A stretch of 64,000 nt of DNA, taken from NCBI GenBank assembly GCA_000710935.1, contig BAYV01000007.1, positions 1 to 64,000 on the forward strand. Direction: 5' to 3'. Source of the DNA: Iodidimonas nitroreducens (lineage in GTDB: Bacteria > Pseudomonadota > Alphaproteobacteria > Sphingomonadales > Rhodothalassiaceae). Positions 48,184 through 57,229 of the stretch are shown piece after piece (the stretch's first letter is position 1; every line of letters begins with the position of its first letter). The notes below the pieces were generated by a model, which did no database searches, was not told the origin of the DNA, and saw only the letters and a program-made list of their open reading frames with translations. The position numbers were made by a program, and so were the translations under genes.

Positions 48184-50022
48184 TCAGCCCCCCTTTCGAT
48201 TATGATATTGCACCACATCCGAAAGCGATGTTGCATCGGCGCGGGGTAAAAACACATAATCCGCACCCATGGCCGCCGCTAGTTCCTGCGCCGCAAGGCC
48301 CGCGCGCCGGGCCGTATCCACCAATATGGCTGCCGCCCCAAAATGCCGCAAAGCCCGGGCTGCCAGCATGGCATCCGCCTTGGCCTGATCCCGCCCGGGC
48401 AAACCCTCACGATCAATATTCCCCCGGCCATCGGTGAGCACCACCAGAAGCGGCCGCTGCCCGGCCTTTTGCACCTGCCCTGCCAATTGCAACAGGGCTT
48501 CAAGCCCCATAGCCAAAGGGGTGCCGCCACCCCCCGGCAGGCCCGCCAGGGATCGCCGGGCCCGGGCCAAAGAGCGGGTGGGCGGCAGGATGATATCGGC
48601 AGCCGTGCCGCGAAAGGCGATCACCGCCACCTGATCGCGGCGGATATAACAATCGGCGAGCAACAATTCCACCGCGCCTTTGGCCTCGGCCAACCGCTCC
48701 ATCGCCGCCGAGCCGGACGCATCCACAAGAAAAATCGTGGCGGTTTCGCTGCGCTGTTTATAACGGATGACGCGCAGATCATCGGGTCGGATCAGCACCC
48801 GATGCGCCTGCTCGCCCCCATGATCCGCCTGATTATGCAGGGCCTGGCGCCGCAGGGCCTGCCAGGGTGCAGCGGCCCGCAGGCTGGCCAGAAGATCAAG
48901 ACGCGCGCCATCGCGGGGCAGACCGGGGCGCACCCCCACCGGGCGACCCCGGCGCACAGACAGGGTTTTCGCCATCGCCGCCCGCTGCCCGCCCCGGGAT
49001 CGGCTGGCGGCTTTATCACCTGCCCCCTTTTGCAAGCCCGCCAAAAGATCGGGCTGCAGATGCGCCATCACCGCATCGAGCAGGCGATCTTCGGCCCGGC
49101 CATCGCCAAGAGACTCGGTGGGGGGTTCACTGGAGGACTCACTGGGGGTCTCATTGGGGGCGCCGTCACTGGGGGCCTCACTGGGGGCTTGATCCTCATC
49201 TGGTGGCGTCGCGGGGTCATCATCTGGCGGGTCGCTCTCTTGTCGATCTTCCGGTGCCGGAAAGCGCGTGGCCCGGGGCAATAAAACCAGCCGCACGGCA
49301 AGGGCTGCATCCTCATCATTGCTGATAATGCGGCCATCCAAAGCGGCGGCGGCCAGGGCCACCCGCAAAGCCAGTATTTCCGCCCGCACCGAAGCAATCC
49401 CCAAGGCCTGCGCCGTTTCGCACAGATCACGAATCAAGCCATCTGCCGCCTCTACATCCTGAAGTCGGGCGCGGGCGGCGCTGATTTCATCCTCATGAAA
49501 AGGGGCGCCGCCAATCTGACGATGGCTGAGATCATCCAAATACAGATGAATGCCCAAGCGATCTCTCAGCACCAGCGGGGCTGGCTCTTCATCCTCTTCA
49601 TGTTCATCAATGGCCACCAGCCCAAAGCGTGCATCAAGACGATCAATCGCGGCAGCGATCTGGCCCGCCACCGAAGGCAGCAGCCGATCCGCCATCCGCA
49701 ACAGCACGAGGCCGCCATCCGCTTGCGCCAGAAGGCCGGGGCTGTGGACCGGCTTGCCGCTTTTCAGGGTAGCGATCAAATCCAAGCCCCCGGCCAGCGC
49801 CTCCTGACTGATCTGGCCCGGACAGGGCCTGATGATGATCCCCGCATCCGCCGCCATTTCCAGCAAGGCAGCCAGCCATGCATCCCGCACCGGGCCGGGA
49901 TGGGCGCGCAGATGCACCCCGCCAAGGCCCACCGGATCGATCAGCAGCAAAGCCGCCGCCGTCATCGCATCCGGCCAGCGATGATCTATCCCCTCTGGCC
50001 CATCATCCCCCAGCGCGGTCAT
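48184..50022 (-). CDS. bchD: Magnesium chelatase subunit D
   Basis: 612 residues. AAA+-like N-terminal part without a good Walker A, a linker of Asp/Pro/Ser/Glu (about residues 265-315, written by short repeats of GGG-rich DNA), then a von Willebrand A domain with the MIDAS motif LVDASGSAAM and LTDGRGN. Forms the hexameric BchI-BchD motor that drives BchH. ATGA overlap with bchI. Confidence 0.96.
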   Translation of the reverse strand: MTALGDDGPEGIDHRWPDAMTAAALLLIDPVGLGGVHLRAHPGPVRDAWLAALLEMAADAGIIIRPCPGQISQEALAGGLDLIATLKSGKPVHSPGLLAQADGGLVLLRMADRLLPSVAGQIAAAIDRLDARFGLVAIDEHEEDEEPAPLVLRDRLGIHLYLDDLSHRQIGGAPFHEDEISAARARLQDVEAADGLIRDLCETAQALGIASVRAEILALRVALAAAALDGRIISNDEDAALAVRLVLLPRATRFPAPEDRQESDPPDDDPATPPDEDQAPSEAPSDGAPNETPSESSSEPPTESLGDGRAEDRLLDAVMAHLQPDLLAGLQKGAGDKAASRSRGGQRAAMAKTLSVRRGRPVGVRPGLPRDGARLDLLASLRAAAPWQALRRQALHNQADHGGEQAHRVLIRPDDLRVIRYKQRSETATIFLVDASGSAAMERLAEAKGAVELLLADCYIRRDQVAVIAFRGTAADIILPPTRSLARARRSLAGLPGGGGTPLAMGLEALLQLAGQVQKAGQRPLLVVLTDGRGNIDREGLPGRDQAKADAMLAARALRHFGAAAILVDTARRAGLAAQELAAAMGADYVFLPRADATSLSDVVQYHNRKGG

Positions 50023-51050
50023 AAGGCATCAAAGCGGTCGGCAATCACCCGCTCCACCCGGGCGGCGGAACCGGCATCATCCAAGGGATCCCGGCGCAAA
50101 CGATGGCCAAGCGCCGCCGGTGCCATCCGCCGCAGATGATCGGGGCCCACCACATCATCGGCTTCAAAAGCCGCCAAAGCCCGGGCCACCCGGATCAGGG
50201 TCAGTTCACCCCGCAGGCCATCGGTTCCCAGATCCACACACAGGCCCGCCGCCAGCGCCAGCATCTCATCGGGCACGGTGATCTGGGGCAGGCGGCTTTG
50301 GGCAGCGAGGATTTTCTTGCGCAAAATGCCATCGCGTGGGCGATAGCGCTTGATGAAGGCTTCGGGATCATGCTCATAAGCATCGCGGCGACGAACCACC
50401 TCGACCCGGGTGGGAATATCGCGCGGGGTGACCACATCCACCGCCAAACCAAATCGATCCAGCATCTGTGGCCTTAAATCCCCTTCTTCAGGATTGCCCG
50501 AGCCAATGAGCACAAAACGCGCCGGGTGGCGAATGCTCAGCCCTTCGCGTTCCACCAGATTTTCCCCCGATGCGGCGGCATCGAGCAACAGATCGATGAT
50601 GTGATCTTCTAAAAGATTGACCTCATCAATATAGAGAAAACCGCGATTGGCGCGGGCGAGCAGGCCCGGTTCAAATTTTTTCTCGCCACTGGTCAGCGCC
50701 CGTTCAATATCAAGGGCCCCCACCACCCGATCTTCGGTCACCCCCAAGGGCAAATCCACCACCGGCACCGGAACCATCCGGCTTTTAACGGCTGCGGATT
50801 TAGCCTGACGCGGGCAGCCATCAGCGCATGGCCCCCGCGATGGATCGGGGGCGCAGCCATAGGGGCAGCCCACCACCACCTCGATCTTTGGCAAAAGCCC
50901 GGCCATCGCCCGCACCGCCGTTGATTTACCGGTGCCCCGATCCCCCATGATCAAAACGCCCCCGATCCGGGGATCGACAGCGACCAGAATAAGGCCCATG
51001 ATCATCGCATCCTGACCAACCAAGGCTGAAAAGGGATAGGGCTGTGCCAT
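50019..51050 (-). CDS. bchI: Magnesium chelatase ATPase subunit I
   Basis: 343 residues. Walker A IMGDRGTGKSTAVRAM, Walker B FLYIDEVNLLEDH, sensor GSGNPEEGDLRPQ. Typical Cys-containing insert (GCPYGCAPDP...CADGCP) after the P-loop, the segment suspected of redox control in BchI/ChlI. GGAGG lies eight bases before the ATG. First gene of bchIDO; no exact PpsR motif was found before it. Confidence 0.97.
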   Translation of the reverse strand: MAQPYPFSALVGQDAMIMGLILVAVDPRIGGVLIMGDRGTGKSTAVRAMAGLLPKIEVVVGCPYGCAPDPSRGPCADGCPRQAKSAAVKSRMVPVPVVDLPLGVTEDRVVGALDIERALTSGEKKFEPGLLARANRGFLYIDEVNLLEDHIIDLLLDAAASGENLVEREGLSIRHPARFVLIGSGNPEEGDLRPQMLDRFGLAVDVVTPRDIPTRVEVVRRRDAYEHDPEAFIKRYRPRDGILRKKILAAQSRLPQITVPDEMLALAAGLCVDLGTDGLRGELTLIRVARALAAFEADDVVGPDHLRRMAPAALGHRLRRDPLDDAGSAARVERVIADRFDAL

Positions 51051-51188
51051 GGTTATGATCCTCCGATCCGGTGCAGGGGGGCTATGGGCAGGGGGGCTTT
51101 ATAGGGGGGGGCTATGGGCGCGCCTCCGATTTTTTTGGCCAGATGATCCAAAGCCGCCAAAGGGGCGTAAAAAAACTGGCCCATACCG

Positions 51189-51217
51189 TTGACACTGGCC
51201 TGCTGCATGGGTGCAAT
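51189..51217 (+). promoter_or_regulatory. Sigma-70-like promoter of the cytochrome c gene
   Basis: TTGACA (51189-51194), 17-base spacer, TGCAAT (51212-51217; four of six to consensus). It lies 40 bases before the cytochrome start, with a GGGGAG ribosome site between. Confidence 0.5.
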
Positions 51218-51256
51218 GAACAAAACCTTTAACCAAACCATTGGGGAGCCGCCTTT

Positions 51257-51715
51257 ATGTATTCCACGCCGTCCCATAAAATGCCCGTTAAAACAACGAC
51301 TGCCAAAAACTTTTCCACAATCAGCCTGCCCCTGATGCGCAGGATGGCTTTTCTGTCCTTCATTCTGATCGCCCTGGCTTTCATCGCCAGCCGCCCGGCT
51401 GCAGCGCAGGATGTGGAGAAGGGTGAAAAGCTGTTTGCCCGCTGCCAGGTTTGCCATGTACTGGAACCCGAAGGCCGCAAGATCGGCCCCAGCCTTTATG
51501 GGGTTTTTGGCCGCACATCGGGCACAGTTGAAGGCTTTGCCTATTCCAAAGCGATGCAAGACGCGGGGATCGTGTGGAGCGAAGACACCATTTCGGCTTA
51601 TCTGGAAAATCCCCGAACCTATATTCCCGGCAATCGCATGGCCTTTCCGGGCCTGCGCAAAGAAGAGGATCGCGCCGATCTGATTGCCTATCTTAAATCC
51701 GCAACCGGGTCCTGA
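51257..51715 (+). CDS. Class I cytochrome c, periplasmic
   Basis: 152 residues. Long N-terminal region with a signal peptide (MRRMAFLSFILIALAFIA, cleaved near PAAAQ at residue 51), haem site CQVCH (63-67) and axial Met128 in GNRMAFPGL. Mature size about 100 residues, similar to cytochrome c-550/c2 short forms. It stands alone on the plus strand between bchI and the minus-strand bchP operon, so it may be the soluble electron donor to PufC or part of respiration. Start ATG has GGGGAG eight bases upstream. Confidence 0.9.
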   Translation: MYSTPSHKMPVKTTTAKNFSTISLPLMRRMAFLSFILIALAFIASRPAAAQDVEKGEKLFARCQVCHVLEPEGRKIGPSLYGVFGRTSGTVEGFAYSKAMQDAGIVWSEDTISAYLENPRTYIPGNRMAFPGLRKEEDRADLIAYLKSATGS

Positions 51716-51768
51716 ACGCTGATCGCCTGCATGGATCGGGGCTGGGGTCATGGTCATATCATGGCACC

Positions 51769-52038
51769 TCACACCCCGGTCCATCGGCTTTTGAGATCAT
51801 AAAGATGAAACACCAGGGCGAGCGATATCCACAGTAAAACCAAAGACCATGATTGCAGCCCGAGGGCCGCATGAAGCGCCAGAAAAAGCGCGGCACCGGG
51901 CAGCATCAGGCGGATGATCTGCGACGGGTTCAGCCCACGCTTTTTCCACCGCCACCACCAGAACAGGCCTAAGCTTTCAACCAGCATAAAGATAAGGGCA
52001 ATAAGGATGAGATCGCCCGACAAGACCAGCTCTTTCAT
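51769..52038 (-). CDS. Small three-helix membrane protein of unknown function
   Basis: 89 residues. Three hydrophobic stretches: LILIALIFMLVESLGLFWWW, LMLPGAALFLALHAALGL and SLVLLWISLALVFHLYDL. No domain recognised. It follows bchP by 40 bases on the same strand and would be the last gene of bchG-lhaA-bchP. The basic cluster WRWKKRG after the first helix and KSRW near the end suggest cytoplasmic loops. Coding is supported by good composition and position only. Confidence 0.65.
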   Translation of the reverse strand: MKELVLSGDLILIALIFMLVESLGLFWWWRWKKRGLNPSQIIRLMLPGAALFLALHAALGLQSWSLVLLWISLALVFHLYDLKSRWTGV

Positions 52039-52078
52039 CCCATCATCCGCCCTCGATGCGCCGCCACCCGCCCTCTTT

Positions 52079-53272
52079 TCAAGGGACGCGCCCCGGTGAA
52101 ACCAGCCCCAGAAGATGCGCCATATCTTTCATGAAAATGCGCAGATGCGCTGCCGGATGGGCCCGCACCAGCTTTTTATTCATATAGGCTTCCCATGTCA
52201 GCCTTTGCACATCGCGATCCCCGCACATGGTGGTAAAGCGTTCGCGGCGCTTATCCGATGAATACCAAAAAGATTGCATCACCCCCAAAACCCAGAAAAC
52301 CCGGCCATGCGCTGCCATGAAGGCCTTGCGCGCCTGCGCCAGGGATCGAGCATCATCGGTTAGCAGGCTTTGCACCACCGCACTTGCCACCATCTGGCCA
52401 CAGATCATGGCATAATAAATGCCTTCGCCAGAGGCCGGGGCCACCACCCCCGCCGCATCCCCCGCCAATATCACATCGCGGCCATTATCCCAGCGTTTCA
52501 AGGGCTTCAGCGGTAAAGGCGCGCCTTCACAGCGGAGGGTTTCAGCCCCTGCAAGCCCGGTTTCATCGCGCAGGCGGCTTACGGTTTGGCGCAGGGAAAA
52601 GCCCTTCACCGCCGAACCGGTGCCAATGCTGGCCGTTTCCCCATGGGGAAAAATCCAGCTATAAAAATCTGGCGATAAATCCCCCCGATAATGAATATCG
52701 CAGCGATCATCACGATAGCCCGCCACCGCTTTTTCGGGCAGCCTGATCACTTCATGATAGGCAAAAACGCATTGGGGCCGCCCCAATTCCGGCATGGCTT
52801 CCCGCGCCACCGCCGAATTGGCCCCATCTGCCCCGATCACCCGCCGCGCCCGGATCGAATGGGCGCTGCCATCCGGGCCCTGATAGATCAGCCGGGCCAT
52901 TCCATCCGCATCGCGCTCCAGAGTTTTAAACCGCCCAATCCGCAATTCAGCACCATTTTGCGCTGCCCGCTTCCGCAACCAATCATCGAATTGATCGCGA
53001 TCAACCATAGCCACAAAGCCCTTTTCCACCGGCATATCCACATGGCGATGGCTGGGGGAAATGATCCGCGCAGAGCTGGCTTTCGCCACCAGCAAATGAT
53101 CGGGGATATTGAAATCTGCTATCAACCGAGGGGGAATGGCCCCACCGCAGGGCTTGATCCGTCCGCCCCGATCCAGCAAAAGCGTGCGAAAGCCTGCCCG
53201 CGCCAATTCATCGGCGGCAGTGGCCCCGGCCGGGCCGCCTCCCACCACACAGATGTCGAACAACTCGGACAT
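52079..53272 (-). CDS. bchP: Geranylgeranyl (bacterio)chlorophyll reductase
   Basis: 397 residues. Reduces the geranylgeranyl tail to phytyl. FAD-binding VVGGGPAGATAADELARAG at the start, IGADGANSAVAREAMP and ILAGDAAGVVAPASGEGIYYAM, the standard flavoprotein motifs of the family. Begins two bases after the stop of the carrier gene. Confidence 0.96.
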   Translation of the reverse strand: MSELFDICVVGGGPAGATAADELARAGFRTLLLDRGGRIKPCGGAIPPRLIADFNIPDHLLVAKASSARIISPSHRHVDMPVEKGFVAMVDRDQFDDWLRKRAAQNGAELRIGRFKTLERDADGMARLIYQGPDGSAHSIRARRVIGADGANSAVAREAMPELGRPQCVFAYHEVIRLPEKAVAGYRDDRCDIHYRGDLSPDFYSWIFPHGETASIGTGSAVKGFSLRQTVSRLRDETGLAGAETLRCEGAPLPLKPLKRWDNGRDVILAGDAAGVVAPASGEGIYYAMICGQMVASAVVQSLLTDDARSLAQARKAFMAAHGRVFWVLGVMQSFWYSSDKRRERFTTMCGDRDVQRLTWEAYMNKKLVRAHPAAHLRIFMKDMAHLLGLVSPGRVP

Positions 53273-53274
53273 GG

Positions 53275-54675
53275 CTAAGACCCTTCCATTGAAAACAGGG
53301 GAACCGACGGCGCTTTTGCCGGCATGGCAGGCGATGGGCGTGAGACACTTTCCCCCGCCCCTTTGGCTGCCATCATTCCTTTAACCCGCAGGGCAAGACC
53401 CGCGGCCAATAGGAACAAAAAAGCTTCGGCGGCAAAAACCACCGCATAGGATAAAGCCGGGTCGGCAAAGAAAAACCGCATCAGATCAACCCCGGCCGTG
53501 CCGATAAACCCCCCAAGCCCAAAAGCAATGGCCTGCGCGGCGCCCCACAGCCCCATGCGCGTGCCTTCCCGCTCGGCCCGGCCTTCGCTGGCCAGAGCCA
53601 TCATCGTGCCAATGGCCGCCACCGCAAAAAGCCCATTGGCAAAGCCCAAAAAGAAAACCGTGGGAACCAATGGCCAGTCCGAACCGATCATGGCCGCCAT
53701 CACCAATCCCAAAAGCGCCAGAGCCGAAAGCACACAGCCCGCCATCATGAAAACGCTCGTGGGCAGCCAGCGGCGGATAACGGCAAAGCTCCCCGCCACC
53801 CCCACCAGCGCCATGCCCAGCAAAACACCGCTATGCTGAAGCCCCGCCAATTGCGTGGATTGGCCCGGGCTATAGCCAAAAATCATCCCGGCAAAGGGCT
53901 CGAGAATGAGATCCTGAGCGCTATAGGCCAGCATTGAAAGAAACACGAACAGGGTAAAAAGCCGGGCTTTCGGCTCGCCCCAAATCTCGATCAAAGCCGC
54001 GCGGAAACTAGTCTGTGCGCTGGATTGGTTTTGGCTGTGGTCGGCCACCGCCATGGCCTCGTGATCCGGGGTCTTTTCCAACCCCATGATCGCCAGCACC
54101 GCCAGCCCGAAGGCCAACCCGGAAACAATGCTGGTGACGATGATCAGACGCAGCAGCGAGAAAGGCTCAAGAAAGGCCCCCGCGATGGTGGCGGTCAGGA
54201 TAAAGCCCATGATCATCATTACCCACACAAGGGTCGCCGCCCCGGCGCGCCGGGCTGGGGCCACCTGTTTGGCCATCAGGGTCAAAAGCGTGGTGCCGCT
54301 GGCCCCTACGCCCAACCCGATCATGACAAAGGCCAAAACCGCCAGAATGATCCCCGGCACCAGATATTGGGCCATCAGCGCCACCGACAGGGCCGCCATC
54401 ACCCCGCCCAAAGCCAGAACCGCCATGCCCCCGATGATCCACGGGGTGCAGCGCCTGCCCGCATCGGCTCCATAGCCCATGCGGGGCCGCGAAATCTGGA
54501 TCGCATAATGCAGCCCCACCAGAAAGCCGGGCAAAATCGCCAAAAGGCCCAATTCCACCACCATCACCCGATTGATGGTTGATGTGGTGAGCACAACAAT
54601 CGCCCCCAAAGCCGCCTGCACCAGCCCCAAGCGGATGATCCCCGGCCAGCTCATTGTGCGCCCCATTTTGCTCAC
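53275..54675 (-). CDS. PucC/LhaA-family membrane carrier (Orf428/Bch2 type)
   Basis: 466 residues, about 12 membrane helices, major-facilitator-like fold of the BCD/PucC family. Its place between bchG and bchP matches orf428 (also called bch2) of Rhodobacter. Relatives help assembly of LH1/LH2, possibly by moving bacteriochlorophyll. The GLVQAALGAIVVLTTSTINR N-terminus is family-like. Start overlaps the bchG stop (ATGA). Confidence 0.9.
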   Translation of the reverse strand: MSKMGRTMSWPGIIRLGLVQAALGAIVVLTTSTINRVMVVELGLLAILPGFLVGLHYAIQISRPRMGYGADAGRRCTPWIIGGMAVLALGGVMAALSVALMAQYLVPGIILAVLAFVMIGLGVGASGTTLLTLMAKQVAPARRAGAATLVWVMMIMGFILTATIAGAFLEPFSLLRLIIVTSIVSGLAFGLAVLAIMGLEKTPDHEAMAVADHSQNQSSAQTSFRAALIEIWGEPKARLFTLFVFLSMLAYSAQDLILEPFAGMIFGYSPGQSTQLAGLQHSGVLLGMALVGVAGSFAVIRRWLPTSVFMMAGCVLSALALLGLVMAAMIGSDWPLVPTVFFLGFANGLFAVAAIGTMMALASEGRAEREGTRMGLWGAAQAIAFGLGGFIGTAGVDLMRFFFADPALSYAVVFAAEAFLFLLAAGLALRVKGMMAAKGAGESVSRPSPAMPAKAPSVPLFSMEGS

Positions 54676-55562
54676 AGCCCCTCTCCCGCAATGGATGAAG
54701 CCCGCAAAGCAAAAGCCGCCAGCAACATCCCCCCCACATAAAGGCTGGTGCCGGTGGCATTATACCAGGGCGCGCGCAGGCGGGGGGCTTGTAATAATCG
54801 CCGCATCAAAACCAGTTGAACCAGAATGAAAAGCCCCAAGGTGGCGGCATAGATGGGCATTTGCCAAAACCACAAAAGGGCGGCCACCACTAGCTGGGGG
54901 ATCAGCATCACGATGCAGGCAAAGCGCGCCGCCCGATCCACACCCATCTGGGCTGGCAAAGAGGCGATCCCCATCTTCAGATCGCCTTCCACCGATTTGA
55001 AATCATTCAATGTCATGATGCCATGGGCGCCCAGGCTATAAAGCCCGGCAAAAAGTAAAACCCGTTCGCCGGGCAAAGCCGCCGCCATGATCGCCGCCCC
55101 GGTAAACCACGGCAGCCCTTCATAACACAGGCCCACAGCCGCATTACCCCACCAGCCATTGCGCTTTAAACGAAAAGGCGGGGCGCTATAGGCCCAGGCC
55201 AAAGCCAAGCCAAACAGCGCCGCCAAAAAGCCCCAAAGCCCCAGAAAAGTGGCCAGGATAACGGATAAAACGGTCCAGATCACAGCGATGATCAGCCCCC
55301 AGGAGCCGGGGATGCGCCCCGAAGGGATAGGGCGTTCAGGCTGATTGATCTGATCCACATGACGATCAAACCAATCATTCACCGCCTGACTGGTACCACA
55401 GACCATTGGCCCCGCCAGCAAAACGCCCAGACCGATGATCAGCCAATGGCCAGACAGCGCCACGCCCGATGAAATGATGCCGCACATATAGGCCCACATC
55501 GGAGCAAACCATGTGATTGGCTTCAGGAGTTCAAGCGCCGCTGATGGGACAAATCGTGACAT
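54672..55562 (-). CDS. bchG: Bacteriochlorophyll synthase
   Basis: 296 residues, UbiA-type prenyltransferase that esterifies bacteriochlorophyllide with geranylgeranyl diphosphate. NDWFDRHVDQINQPERPIPSG contains the first Asp-rich motif; LNDFKSVEGDLKMG carries the second. About eight membrane helices. First gene of its operon, with a PpsR-type site just upstream. Confidence 0.96.
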   Translation of the reverse strand: MSRFVPSAALELLKPITWFAPMWAYMCGIISSGVALSGHWLIIGLGVLLAGPMVCGTSQAVNDWFDRHVDQINQPERPIPSGRIPGSWGLIIAVIWTVLSVILATFLGLWGFLAALFGLALAWAYSAPPFRLKRNGWWGNAAVGLCYEGLPWFTGAAIMAAALPGERVLLFAGLYSLGAHGIMTLNDFKSVEGDLKMGIASLPAQMGVDRAARFACIVMLIPQLVVAALLWFWQMPIYAATLGLFILVQLVLMRRLLQAPRLRAPWYNATGTSLYVGGMLLAAFALRASSIAGEGL

Positions 55563-55591
55563 GCATTCACGATATGATTGACGGTTTTATT

Positions 55592-55609
55592 TGTCAACTT
55601 GGATTGACA
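55592..55609. promoter_or_regulatory. PpsR/CrtJ operator upstream of bchG
   Basis: TGTC-N10-GACA, exact, 30 bases before the bchG ATG, in the 119-base gap to ppsR. Confidence 0.82.
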
Positions 55610-55681
55610 GATGCAGGTGGGAAAAGTCGGGCGAAAAAGGGATCATGAAAAACAAAAAAAGCGGCCAAAGCCGCCCTTCCT

Positions 55682-57100
55682 TTAATCGCGATCCTGACTG
55701 TTGAATTCACCCACCCCATAGCGGCGCATCTTGACATATAGGCTTTGTCGGCTCAGCCCCAGCATTTCTGCCGCCGAAGCGCGATTGTCATGGGTCATTT
55801 CAAGGGCCGCTTCGATACACATCCGCTCGATCACATCGGTGGTTTCGCGCACGATATCTTTCAAGGCCACACGCCCCACGAGTTCGGTCATGCTTTCGCT
55901 GGAACCGCCCGCATCTTTTTCAAAATCGCCGATGCCTTTGAACCGCCGCTCGACATCGCGAATCACAAAGCCATAGCAGGTCTCATCACCCCTTGTGGCC
56001 GCAGCGGCTGAAATCTCGACCTTGGTCACGGCATTCATCTCGCCGCGAATGCTGGTGGAAAACAATCGCACCGTTTGTTCTTCGCGCAAGGTGCCCAACA
56101 GCACATTCAAACCAACACCGGGCCGCCACAGCCATTGATCAAGGGATTGCCCCAGAACCTGCTGTTCGGCAACCAACTGCACTAATGACAAAAAGGATCG
56201 ATTGGCCGCCTGAATGATGCCCTGCTGATCGGTCATCACAAAGGCATCCGGGGATTTTTCCATCACCTCGATGATGCGCGCTTTCGCCCGGGGCACCATC
56301 GATGCGCTTTCACTGTCTTCAACCGGCTTCAGCCGCAAAAGATAGAACAAGCCATCCTTGTGATGGGTGAAAAGATTAGCGGACATGAAAAAGCTGTGGG
56401 CATTGTCGCTGCGCTTGACGCTGATATCTTCACAGGTGCCGCCCGTGCGCACCTGTTCGAGCAGGCTGTGGATATCATCGGTGCTTTTTTCATCAAAACC
56501 GCTGAAGAAATTTTGGCCCACCAGATCGCCTTTTTGATGGCCCAGAATACGGCTGGCGGCGGCATTGGCCTCAACAATTTTGCCCGTGCGGGCGCTGACC
56601 ACCAAAATAGCCTCACCCGAAATCTGAAACAGCAGACGATAGCGGGTTTCCGCATGGCGAAACCGCTCATAATCGCGTTCCATGGTTTGCTGGGCCATGA
56701 TCAGCTTTTGCTGCAACAGCGCCATTGTCCCCATTTCGCGGCCAATGACCACATAATGGCCAGTGGTGGTCAGGGGCAGAGCCAGATATTGCACCGGAAT
56801 ATCGCCGGGTTTGGCATGATGATTGATTTGGCGCCAGCGTGGCCGTTCATTGGCCGCCGCCCCCGCCAGCATCCTTTCCACCTTGCCCAAAGATTCGGGC
56901 GTCACCAGATCGCGCAAAAAGCGCCCGCGCCACCGATCCGATCCTTCGATGCGAAAATCACCCTCGCCATAAGACAGATCCAGAACCGCGCCATCACGAT
57001 CAACGATCAAAGCAATATCAGCGGAGGCGGCAATCACCATGCCAGCGACATCCGCTTTCAAATCACCAATCGTTTCCTTGACAGCATTGAAGTGTTTCAC
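55682..57100 (-). CDS. ppsR: Transcriptional repressor PpsR/CrtJ
   Basis: 472 residues from a GTG at 57100 (VKHFNAVKETIGDL). The upstream open frame to 57223 begins with TTG and is not PpsR-like. Two or more PAS domains (about 20-135 and 150-380), then a Fis-type helix-turn-helix at the C-terminus (AAEMLGLSRQSLYVKMRR). Cys428 lies at the edge of the HTH, where the redox-sensitive Cys of Rhodobacter PpsR is found; another Cys is in GTCEDISV. Represses bch, crt and puc/puf genes in air by binding TGT-N12-ACA. Sits next to its antirepressor aerR. Confidence 0.95.
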   Translation of the reverse strand: MKHFNAVKETIGDLKADVAGMVIAASADIALIVDRDGAVLDLSYGEGDFRIEGSDRWRGRFLRDLVTPESLGKVERMLAGAAANERPRWRQINHHAKPGDIPVQYLALPLTTTGHYVVIGREMGTMALLQQKLIMAQQTMERDYERFRHAETRYRLLFQISGEAILVVSARTGKIVEANAAASRILGHQKGDLVGQNFFSGFDEKSTDDIHSLLEQVRTGGTCEDISVKRSDNAHSFFMSANLFTHHKDGLFYLLRLKPVEDSESASMVPRAKARIIEVMEKSPDAFVMTDQQGIIQAANRSFLSLVQLVAEQQVLGQSLDQWLWRPGVGLNVLLGTLREEQTVRLFSTSIRGEMNAVTKVEISAAAATRGDETCYGFVIRDVERRFKGIGDFEKDAGGSSESMTELVGRVALKDIVRETTDVIERMCIEAALEMTHDNRASAAEMLGLSRQSLYVKMRRYGVGEFNSQDRD

Positions 57101-57229
57101 GGGAGCAATCTTTCCAACATTCAGATCAAAATTCCGCCCAAATCCAGCACAAACAAAAGCCGGACTTGTGCAGCCTTTGCCTTTCAACGCACGCCACACA
57201 AACCCGGCACGATCAATCGACAAAAGACG

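Noticed and set aside
49100-49200. Tandem GGG-rich repeats on the plus strand as a satellite or G-quadruplex locus
   Set aside because: They encode the Pro/Ser/Glu/Asp linker of BchD, which is expected in this family; runs are too irregular to claim more.
51053-51784. 243-codon minus-strand frame near bchI
   Set aside because: Antisense to the cytochrome c gene that has signal peptide, CxxCH and axial Met.
57101-57223. Upstream extension of ppsR
   Set aside because: Begins with TTG, composition unlike PpsR; the GTG at 57100 aligns with the usual family N-terminus.
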